A DNA stretch of 40,685 nt from Planctomycetota bacterium (GTDB lineage Bacteria > Planctomycetota > Planctomycetia > Pirellulales > Pirellulaceae), in the NCBI GenBank assembly GCA_027619595.1, contig JAQCHP010000031.1, forward strand, positions 1 to 40,685, written 5' to 3'. The position numbers and the translations under genes are program-made. Position 1 is the first letter of the stretch. Every line of letters begins with the position of its first letter. Of the stretch, positions 1 through 6,995 are shown one piece after another. The notes beneath the pieces were generated by a model. The model ran no database searches and had not been told where the DNA came from. It saw only the letters and a list, made by a program, of their open reading frames with translations.

Positions 1-472
1 CTGCCGACGGAGGCAACGACGACCGATCTTTCCGGCTAATGGCCGGTCGTTCGCGCCAATTTTAATCGATGGCAAGAACCTCCTGCGCTCAAGTTGCGCG
101 CGCTCAAGGGTCTCTAAAGCCATTTCGTGGGACCTCTGGCCGCCAGCGGGCAGAATTTCTGTCCGCGAACCTCCGCCGCGGTCGAATTCCGGCCGTGCCT
201 GTCAGCTCAGCCTCGCTATTCCGCCTATTTTCCATTCCCGTCCCGAACCATGACTGTCTCCAACTTATCCTGACTGTCCTCAACTTATCCTGACTGTCCT
301 GGTCTTTTTTTTTCTTTGGTCTTTTCCAAGTAACACGATCCCCAAGTCAGCAAATGAATGAGAACATCGTGTCGGGAGAATCGTTTCTCTTGAGAATGGA
401 TCATCGCCTGTTCGATGCGCGGAAATCCGGTGAAACAAATAACCATTTGGCCCTTCGAAGGAACTGTTCTCG
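1..472. other. Leading non-coding stretch
   Basis: No open frame here looks like a protein: the small ones are rich in Arg, Pro and Ser and resemble no family. The stretch holds a GC-rich inverted repeat (CCGGC, TAATG, GCCGG) near 33-47, a 20-bp tandem repeat at 251-300, and a T9 tract near 305-314. It lies downstream of the minus-strand esterase gene and may contain its terminator, but I see no clear stem followed by a T tract in the right orientation. Confidence 0.6.
251..300. repeat. 20-bp tandem repeat, 2.5 copies
   Basis: The unit TGACTGTCCTCAACTTATCC occurs at 251-270 (with a two-base swap, TGTCTCC for TGTCCTC) and 271-290, followed by a half copy at 291-300. It lies in non-coding DNA upstream of the T-rich stretch. 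Nothing shows a function; it may be a slippage-prone minisatellite. Confidence 0.85.
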
Positions 473-1948
473 CTATTGTCTTCCGTTTGTTACTCCTGGC
501 CATTCGTCCGTCCGGAATGGCGAGGCGGGAAGACCCGCGGTGTTGACGAGGTTGGGTTGAGCCGTGTCCGTCCAGCCGAATCTTACGGAAACAGGATGCG
601 CTACAAGGTCGCTATGGACGATAATCGTCTCGCCCATGATTGTCGCAATGGCAGGGTGAAATTTGCGGTCGCTGCCGGCAATCGTGAAGTCGCTTAACGG
701 CTTGCGATCACGTGAGGCGAGCCCAACAGAATGATTGAAATGTACGTGAATGGAATTTTCATGGACTGCCATCGATCTGTAGAGCGGTCCACTGTAGACA
801 ATGTCATGTACTCCGTAGTCTTTCGCTAGCGCCCAAAGGGTGAGACGTATACCCACGCCCTCTTTATTGGCGGGGTGGAGTCCAGGTAGGTCGAGGTCGC
901 TAATGACGGCCATACCGGTGTGCGGTTCCGACAGCGTTTTCAACTGGGCTTCCTTGAGTTCCACCCATTCGTCGCCGTGGCGGTCGAGTGGTGCGAGTTG
1001 CACATAATAAAATGGAAAATCTCCCTGTCCCCATTTTGATCGCCAATCGCAAATTAGTGTCGGGAAGACCTTTTGGTATTGGCTGGCCCGCGCCGAATTG
1101 GATTCGCCTTGGTACCAGATCGTGCCTCGAATCGCGAAAGGGATGAGAGGGTGCAGCATGGCATTGTACATACCACTCCCCTTGCCGATATTGTCCCCCA
1201 GTGCTCGATGCAGTATGCGCGAGAAATCTGGATCGGCCGTCAAAGCTTCCCGGCTCATCCAGGACTCACACAATGAGCCTCCCCAAGAGGCGTCGATAAG
1301 TCCAATTGGTACCTTTAAGTGATCAAAAAGATTGCGCCCGTAGTAGTAGGCGACAGCTGAATTGTCGCCGACAGTATCTGGGCTGCACACGGACCATTGC
1401 CCTTCGAAATCCGACTGAGGCTCTTTCGCCACCGAATTGGCAACGTTAAGGAATTGGATCTGCGGATACCGCGCGGAGGCGACTGCGTCTTGTGGATTGA
1501 GTGATTCCTTTACGCTCATTTCCATGTTGGATTGACCCGAACAAATCCACACTTCGCCCACCATCACATCTTCGAAGGTGAGTTGATGTTCCTTTCCCCG
1601 GATAATCAACGCGTGTGGACCGCCGTGCGATTGTGGAGGCAGAGTCAACCGCCAATTACCCTGGAGATCCGCCCGAGTCTCCATTTGCGACTTGGCTAAC
1701 GATACGTGAATCGATTCGTCTGGCATGGAACGTCCCCAGATCGGCAACGGCCGATCACGCTGGAGGACCATGTGATCGCCAAATACCCTGGGTAACCGAA
1801 TTGGCGGGAACGGTACCGATGCGCTGGATGGCTGTTTTTCTATGACAGTAGCGTCGTTGGATTGAACCTTTGGCGCGACAACGACCAGCAGGGTAAAAAC
1901 CCCGATTCCGATGTATGGGATGCGTGCTACTTTTCTGAAAACTAGCAT
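473..1948 (-). CDS. Sialate O-acetylesterase (SGNH/GDSL-type), secreted
   Basis: Predicted to remove O-acetyl esters from sialic acid or related sugars outside the cytoplasm. I start at ATG 1948 because GGAAAG lies seven bases upstream and the first 30 residues then form a clear signal peptide (basic start, then GIGVFTLLVVVAPKVQS); an upstream TTG at 2002 would bury it. The N-terminal beta domain has the family phrase IRLPRVFGDHMVLQR, followed by the nucleophile block VWICSGQSNMEM, where the Ser of GQSNM is catalytic. A late DLDLPGLHPANK segment supplies the Asp/His pair. About 491 residues, normal for the family. It is a single gene with no operon partner nearby, and fits a polysaccharide-degrading planctomycete. 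Confidence 0.9.
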   Translation of the reverse strand: MLVFRKVARIPYIGIGVFTLLVVVAPKVQSNDATVIEKQPSSASVPFPPIRLPRVFGDHMVLQRDRPLPIWGRSMPDESIHVSLAKSQMETRADLQGNWRLTLPPQSHGGPHALIIRGKEHQLTFEDVMVGEVWICSGQSNMEMSVKESLNPQDAVASARYPQIQFLNVANSVAKEPQSDFEGQWSVCSPDTVGDNSAVAYYYGRNLFDHLKVPIGLIDASWGGSLCESWMSREALTADPDFSRILHRALGDNIGKGSGMYNAMLHPLIPFAIRGTIWYQGESNSARASQYQKVFPTLICDWRSKWGQGDFPFYYVQLAPLDRHGDEWVELKEAQLKTLSEPHTGMAVISDLDLPGLHPANKEGVGIRLTLWALAKDYGVHDIVYSGPLYRSMAVHENSIHVHFNHSVGLASRDRKPLSDFTIAGSDRKFHPAIATIMGETIIVHSDLVAHPVSVRFGWTDTAQPNLVNTAGLPASPFRTDEWPGVTNGRQ

Positions 1949-2275
1949 GCCGCACTTTCCGGTCTCGCAAAATGATCTTAAGTTGAGTAACGCGTCGCTC
2001 AACGATCAAAAGACCACGCAATTGGTCCGGCTGCCGCAGAAGTATAGCGGTTTTCAGTCGTCGGATCGCTAATTGGCTTCCAACGATGAAACAATAATAA
2101 TCTTATGGCATATTCCCTTGCCACTGCGTGACGTGTTGAATGGCTTTAGGTTACTAACGGGCGATTCAAGAAGCATCTAGACATGCGCAAAAAGGCTTCT
2201 TGAAAAAGTGCTGTTGGGAGTATTCTGTGAGTGGTGGAGGCCGACGAATTCAACCCTTGGGGTAGGGAGCGCTGC

Positions 2276-2404
2276 GTGCGTAATCGACGACTGTGGATAG
2301 AGTGCCTGGAAGCGCGTGAAGTTCTGTCGGGCCCCGGGGAGGCGGACTGTTACGGAAGCGGCTCGTGGACTGGCCTGCAGTACAATCGCTTCGGCAACGC
2401 ATAG
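2276..2404 (+). other. Detached N-terminal export segment of the metalloprotease (ends in amber)
   Basis: GTG 2276 is preceded by AGGGAG at a six-base spacing and opens a frame reading VRNRRLWIECLEAREVLSG. This fits the planctomycete N-terminal export motif of the LEPR-XLL type (basic Arg pair, then LExRxLLS). The frame is the same as that of the downstream protease but hits TAG at 2402-2404, after 42 codons. The downstream GTG at 2408 has no properly spaced ribosome site, because its purine run touches the start codon. The original gene therefore most likely began at 2276. Confidence 0.7.
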
Positions 2405-2407
2405 GGG

Positions 2408-4417
2408 GTGGCACCCAATTCCGCATCGGTTTCGGCAGCTGCAGACGTCGATTTCGCACTACTTTCCGCCGATTCGACACCGATTGCCCGTACGGGGGTG
2501 CCGTCACTGCCGTCCGGGTTGCCACTGCTGCACAGCCGTCCGGAATCGGTAAAGAAAATTTTTTTGGACTTCGATGGGCACGTTGTCACAGGAACCCAGT
2601 GGAATGCAACGTCCGCCCCAATCCACGCCGTATCTTATAGTATCGACGGCGATATAACGTCGTTTAGCGCTGGCGAGGCAGGTCAGGTCGAGAGAATATG
2701 GGCGCGAGTTGCAGAAGACTTTACGCCATTCGACGTCGACGTCACGACCGAAGACCCGGGAGTCGCTACGTTCACCGCTGGCAGTAAAGGGATTCGTGTT
2801 CTCATATCTACTCGCAATGATGATGCGCGTGTTGGTGGTACGGGTGGCCGATGGTTCGGAGAACAAGCTGGTGGAGTGGCCCTAGTGAACTCTTGGGCTT
2901 GGCAGTCCGATACGCCCGTGTGGGTGTTTTACGACACGTCAGGGCTTTCCGACAAGTTCTTGGCGAACGTGGCATCCCATGAGGTGGGTCACTCGTTTGG
3001 CTTGACCCACGATGGGCAAGGGGGCGCGGAATACTATCCGGGGCATGGTAGCGGTTCGACGGGCTGGACACCGATTATGGGAGCAGGACCTGGCGAGTTG
3101 AGCCAATGGAGCAAAGGGGAGTATCCAAACGCCACGAACTCTCAGGACGATATCGCGCAACTTGCCGCCGCCCTTTCCTACCGGGTCGACGATTATGGCA
3201 ATGCTTTTAATGACGATGCTATGTCGCTCGACCCCACCGAACAAACGATCGACCGGAATGGAATTATTGAGACACGAACTGACATCGACGTGTTTAGATT
3301 CGATCTTGGTGGGTCAACTGGAAGGCTGGTTTTGGACGTGCGGCCGATTGCGATTGGTGCAAACTTGGACATCCTGCTGCGAGTTCACGATCGCACAGGC
3401 CAGGTAATTGCTGAAAGCAATCCGGTCGAACAGCTTTTCGCGACGCTCGAAGTCGAACTCGGAACTGGCGCGTCGTACATATCAATCGATGGCGTCGGCA
3501 AGAACCCTATCTCGACTGGGTATTCAGGTTACGGGTCACTCGGACAATATTCCATGTTCGGCCTGCTCACCGTTCATCCACCCGCGTTACCCAACTACCG
3601 CAATGGCGACCTGGATGCAGACGGCCAAGCGGACGGGAAAGACTTGGCCATTCTTTACTCGAACTGGGGTGATCTACCGGAAATCTTGCCCCCGATTCCG
3701 GCTCAGTACCAGGCCACGGCCAGCTATAATCCCTGGAACGGGGAAGTCATCGTATCCGCCGATTCTGTAGTAGCGTGGATGCTTCAAAGTCCCTCGGGCG
3801 GACTGTCCGGAGGGGCGCTGCCGGCGTCGTTTCCGTTGAATGAAGGAATCGTCACCAACAATTCGGTACGGGTTGGTGAGTCGGCGTTTTCTCGATTTAG
3901 TTTTTCCAATATCGGCCTAGGTCAATTCGCCAATCTGTCTTTGACCGACGTCACGATTGGTTCGTCGAAATCGAGCTTCGGGACTCTGACGCCGGGCATT
4001 GTGACGACTCGTTACAGTGCAGGAGACGCATCGCCCGGATCTGCTACGGGAATTTTCAATTCGCTGACGGGTCAACTGGCCATATCGGCGCGGAACGTGG
4101 TCCGTTGGTACGTAGAAAGTCCGTCGGGAGGTCTCATAGGAAGTGCGCCGCAAAACCTTTCGGCGGCGGGGGCTATGATCGTAGATACAGATCAACGAAT
4201 TGGCCAGTCTTCGACTATACCCTTTACGATTACCGACATCGACCTGGGCGCCGTAACGATGCCGCATTATCCCGATATAAGGCTCTATTACCAAACTACG
4301 GAATCCGGTCCCCTGCTGCAAGGAACGCTCAACAGAATTGGGCAGGGAAACCTCAACGGTGATCCGATGACTGACGGAGCAGACGCACGTATTCTTTTCA
4401 GCAGTTGGTCAGGCTGA
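2408..4417 (+). CDS. Secreted metzincin-like zinc metalloprotease with PPC-like and dockerin-like modules; N-terminus separated by an amber codon
   Basis: Numbered from GTG 2408. The family phrase IFLDFDGHVVTGTQWN lies near residue 50. The zinc site HEVGHSFGLTH (about 191-201) has the HExxHxxGxxH spacing of metzincins. A pre-peptidase C-terminal-like beta domain (about 290-390) starts at IDVFRFDL. A dockerin-type calcium motif GDLDADGQADGKDLAILYSNWG follows at about 400, then two mutually similar beta domains each holding SPSGGL, and a second calcium motif (GNLNGDPMTDGADARILFSSW) at the very end. It probably degrades protein outside the cell. Its export segment lies in the same frame upstream but beyond a TAG at 2402, so the gene may be inactive or need read-through. 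Confidence 0.85.
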   Translation: MAPNSASVSAAADVDFALLSADSTPIARTGVPSLPSGLPLLHSRPESVKKIFLDFDGHVVTGTQWNATSAPIHAVSYSIDGDITSFSAGEAGQVERIWARVAEDFTPFDVDVTTEDPGVATFTAGSKGIRVLISTRNDDARVGGTGGRWFGEQAGGVALVNSWAWQSDTPVWVFYDTSGLSDKFLANVASHEVGHSFGLTHDGQGGAEYYPGHGSGSTGWTPIMGAGPGELSQWSKGEYPNATNSQDDIAQLAAALSYRVDDYGNAFNDDAMSLDPTEQTIDRNGIIETRTDIDVFRFDLGGSTGRLVLDVRPIAIGANLDILLRVHDRTGQVIAESNPVEQLFATLEVELGTGASYISIDGVGKNPISTGYSGYGSLGQYSMFGLLTVHPPALPNYRNGDLDADGQADGKDLAILYSNWGDLPEILPPIPAQYQATASYNPWNGEVIVSADSVVAWMLQSPSGGLSGGALPASFPLNEGIVTNNSVRVGESAFSRFSFSNIGLGQFANLSLTDVTIGSSKSSFGTLTPGIVTTRYSAGDASPGSATGIFNSLTGQLAISARNVVRWYVESPSGGLIGSAPQNLSAAGAMIVDTDQRIGQSSTIPFTITDIDLGAVTMPHYPDIRLYYQTTESGPLLQGTLNRIGQGNLNGDPMTDGADARILFSSWSG

Positions 4418-4698
4418 TGGATCAATTGATATTGACCGGATTTACGACCTTCCAGGCAATCGACCCCGGTGTCGCGAGTATGGGACGGGAGTTCCGACGT
4501 GGGGCAACGGAATACAGAGAGTTCGGCGTTGCCCCCCCCCTGCGACGATTTTCTTGGTTGCGAACCAAGCGTTACGTGCCGGAGCGGGCTGCCAATCGGG
4601 CGCGATCAGGTCGTAAAGGGCTGCTTCCTTTAGATAGGGCAACAAAGCCACCCCCCCCCCAGCCAAAGCCTTACCCACGAATTCTTCAGAAGGCGCGT
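4418..4698. other. Convergent intergenic region with C9 and C10 tracts
   Basis: This lies between the ends of the metalloprotease and arsC. It has a run of nine C at 4532-4540 and ten C at 4651-4660. A 78-codon minus-strand frame crosses both tracts (as Gly-Gly-Gly) but has no convincing family match. Its segment DLIAPDWQPAPARNAWFAT faintly recalls the start of YfiH/laccase-domain proteins, which is too little to call a gene. Confidence 0.5.
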
Positions 4699-5349
4699 TT
4701 AGACAAGTGACATCATGAAGAGCATTTCAGTGCATATCTGAGCTGACCGTTCGTCGTAGCGTTGTGTTTCGAACTCGGTGTCGTCGGCTGCCTTAGGATC
4801 TTCATACCGAATCGGCAGGCGAAGATCGCTGCCCATCACTAACGGGCATGCGTCGTCCGCTTGCGAGCAAGTCATCACAGCGCAATAGCCCTGTGATGGA
4901 TTGGGTGGAGCATCATAGACTTTTGAGAAGCAGATCTGCGGAGCAGTCACATCGGAGGTGCAGACGGAATAGCGTGGATTCGCCGCAGTGGCGTCCTCGG
5001 CGACAATTTTCAATCCGCATCGCTGCATGGCTGCGACAGCACGAGGGTTGAACGCAGTGGCTTCAGTTCCACCGGAGAAAGTTTCAACACCTTTGAGCCC
5101 GTAATAATCGGCAGCTACCTGCGCCCAAATCTGTGAGAGATGGCTGCGTCGCGAGTTGTGCGTGCAAATGAAGGTTATTCTCGCTGTCGCTGGTTTCGAT
5201 AGTCGCTCACGAATGTAGGCAGAAACTTTGGCCAGGTCATCTCGGCGATCATAGGGTATCGCCTCGAACCGTGATTCTGCGGATTGGAGATACCGAACGA
5301 GTTCGGAGTAGAATAAAGTATCGCCGGTTCTGGAGTTTTGCAAAGTCAT
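4699..5349 (-). CDS. arsC: Arsenate reductase / low-molecular-weight tyrosine phosphatase family
   Basis: Predicted to reduce arsenate to arsenite in the cytoplasm, feeding the adjacent arsenite pump. The phosphate-binding loop ITFICTHNSRRSHLSQ carries the catalytic Cys of the LMW-phosphatase fold (C-x-x-N-S-x-R). The sequence continues with FSGGTEATAFNPRAVAAMQRCG, typical of this group. Additional Cys residues in VMTCSQADDACP could serve as redox partners, but this is inference. I start at ATG 5349; the frame is open to a TTG at 5391, which directly abuts the acr3 stop. A plain tyrosine phosphatase is possible, but the arsR-acr3 context favours arsenate. Confidence 0.85.
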   Translation of the reverse strand: MTLQNSRTGDTLFYSELVRYLQSAESRFEAIPYDRRDDLAKVSAYIRERLSKPATARITFICTHNSRRSHLSQIWAQVAADYYGLKGVETFSGGTEATAFNPRAVAAMQRCGLKIVAEDATAANPRYSVCTSDVTAPQICFSKVYDAPPNPSQGYCAVMTCSQADDACPLVMGSDLRLPIRYEDPKAADDTEFETQRYDERSAQICTEMLFMMSLV

Positions 5350-5391
5350 AAATTGCTCATCTTCTGATTGTAAGAAATTGTCGTCAGGCAA

Positions 5392-6456
5392 TCAGTCTTC
5401 AAGTCGTTCATACCGGGAAAACCAACCGCTCGTTTTATTCGCATAACTGACGAGTACGAGCATTACAGGCACCTCGGTCAGCACGCCGACGATCGTGGCT
5501 AGAACGACCGGAGAGGAAGCACCAAACAACGTGATGGCTACCGCGACCGAAAGTTCGAAAAAATTGGATGCGCCAATCATTCCCGCGGGTGCTGCGATAT
5601 CGTGGCGGCATCGTAGGCCGCAGCATGCTCCGTAGGTGAGAAAAAATATTAACACTGTTTGAATAGTAAGCGGAATTGCAATCAAGATAATGTGTAGTGG
5701 GTTGTTTACGATCACCTCGCCCTGCAACGCGAAAATCAAGACCAGCGTCAATAGCAGTCCGATTATCGTGATATTGTTGAACTTCGGGATGAAAGTGTTT
5801 TCAAAATAGGCTTGGCCTTGAGACTGTACGATCAGCGTCCTCGTGAGGATGCCGCCCGCCAACGGAACTACCACGAAAAGTACAACGGACGCGATCAGGG
5901 TCATCCACGGAATTGTGATTCCACCGATTCCAAGTAGAAACGCCACTGTTGGGGTGAATGCCACCAGAATGATCAGGTCGTTAGTAGCCACTTGAGCGAC
6001 GGTGTACGCCGCATTTCCTCGCGTCAAGTGGCTCCACACAAACACCATCGCGGTACAAGGAGCGGCGCCGAGAAGCACTGCGCCAGCCAAATAATCTTTG
6101 GCAAGATCGCTTGGAATCCACGGTTTAAAGGCTACGTAAAAGAAAAACGCCGCGATGCCAAACATGGTAAATGGCTTAATGAGCCAGTTGACGACCCAGG
6201 TCACGAACAATCCCTGGGGATTCTTTCGCACATCCTTAATGCTGGCGAAATCGACTTTCATCATCATTGGGTAGATCATCAGCCAGATCAAAATGGCGAT
6301 CGGGATTGAGACGTTGGCGTATTCTAGTTTGGTGAGTAAATCAGGAATCACGGGCACAAACTTTCCAATCGAGATGCCCACTACCATGCAGATTACCACC
6401 CAGTAGGTAAGATTTTTTTCGAAGAAGCTCATTTCCGCCTTTTGTTCCTGGTGCAT
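5392..6456 (-). CDS. acr3: ACR3-type arsenite efflux permease
   Basis: Inner-membrane carrier that expels arsenite. About 354 residues with ten hydrophobic segments, the first being YWVVICMVVGISIGKFVP. The phrase LLGAAPCTAMVFVWSHLTRG contains the conserved Cys of the fourth helix needed for arsenite transport in ACR3 proteins, and IPIAILIWLMIYPMMMKVDF is a hallmark of the family. The stop codon lies immediately before the arsC frame, and the start lies 52 bases after arsR, so the three genes form one operon. ATG 6456 is used; an internal ATG at MSFFEKNL eight codons on is an alternative start. Confidence 0.95.
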   Translation of the reverse strand: MHQEQKAEMSFFEKNLTYWVVICMVVGISIGKFVPVIPDLLTKLEYANVSIPIAILIWLMIYPMMMKVDFASIKDVRKNPQGLFVTWVVNWLIKPFTMFGIAAFFFYVAFKPWIPSDLAKDYLAGAVLLGAAPCTAMVFVWSHLTRGNAAYTVAQVATNDLIILVAFTPTVAFLLGIGGITIPWMTLIASVVLFVVVPLAGGILTRTLIVQSQGQAYFENTFIPKFNNITIIGLLLTLVLIFALQGEVIVNNPLHIILIAIPLTIQTVLIFFLTYGACCGLRCRHDIAAPAGMIGASNFFELSVAVAITLFGASSPVVLATIVGVLTEVPVMLVLVSYANKTSGWFSRYERLED

Positions 6457-6508
6457 ATAAAATGCGTTCTCGCGTGTTCAGTGGTGTCGTTCAATCGCTC
6501 GAACGCAG

Positions 6509-6853
6509 TTACGTTGTTGCGTGTTTGCCCTTGGGCCGGCTAGCCTCAATCGCCTTGGCAAGCTTTCGAAACACTTCTGTCAGTGGTTTGTAGCGCACAG
6601 AATAGAAAACAGTTCGGCCTTCTTTTGCGGACGACAGCACGCCGGCCCTTTCGAGCAAACCCAGGTGCCGGGAAACGACAGAAACGTCAACCGCGCAGCA
6701 TCCAGTCAGTTCTGTGACGGAGCAGGGGCGACTACATTTCGCTAAGCATGAAAGTAGCTTCAGTCGGGTAGGATCGCCTAAGGCCTTGAATAGCCCGGCG
6801 TCGAGCAGTTCGTCCATCGGACCACAGCACTTCGTAGCTTCCTGAGGATCCAT
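6509..6853 (-). CDS. arsR: ArsR-family metalloregulatory repressor
   Basis: Small winged-helix repressor of the arsenic operon, about 114 residues from ATG 6853. The core FKALGDPTRLKLLSCLAKCSRPCSVTELTGCCAVDVSVVSRHLGLLERAGVLSSAKEGRTVFYSV is the ArsR/SmtB helix-turn-helix and wing. Cys pairs (KCC near the start, C-x4-C before the recognition helix, GCC) are candidate As(III) ligands; which of them bind is not visible. The frame is open back to TTG 6883, but that would place a perfect inverted repeat, the likely operator, inside the gene. The AGGA sequence nine bases before ATG 6853 supports the shorter start. Confidence 0.93.
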   Translation of the reverse strand: MDPQEATKCCGPMDELLDAGLFKALGDPTRLKLLSCLAKCSRPCSVTELTGCCAVDVSVVSRHLGLLERAGVLSSAKEGRTVFYSVRYKPLTEVFRKLAKAIEASRPKGKHATT

Positions 6854-6863
6854 ACAGATCAGT

Positions 6864-6893
6864 CCTTTGCAAAATTGTGTCAACGTGCAAAGG
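6864..6893 (-). promoter_or_regulatory. Candidate ArsR operator and promoter
   Basis: CCTTTGCA (6864-6871) and TGCAAAGG (6886-6893) are perfect inverted copies with a 14-base spacer, 11 to 40 bases upstream of the arsR start. The spacer contains TTGACA on the minus strand, a good -35 box. Such an arrangement suits autorepression by ArsR, but binding is inference. Confidence 0.6.
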
Positions 6894-6995
6894 TAGGGAT
6901 GGCTACCATTGTCGTCAAGACGTTATAGTCGAATGCACGCCCGCTCCGTAGTGCGGCTTCGCGAATTTTCGTGTCGCAAGAATGTTTTCGCCGAC

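Noticed and set aside
251-300. Possible CRISPR array
   Set aside because: Copies are directly adjacent with no spacers and only 2.5 units; no cas genes in the window.
4442-4678. Minus-strand 78-codon frame after arsC, with a faint YfiH-like start
   Set aside because: Similarity is limited to about 20 residues, the rest matches nothing, and two C tracts generate its Gly runs. Kept only as a note on the C tracts.
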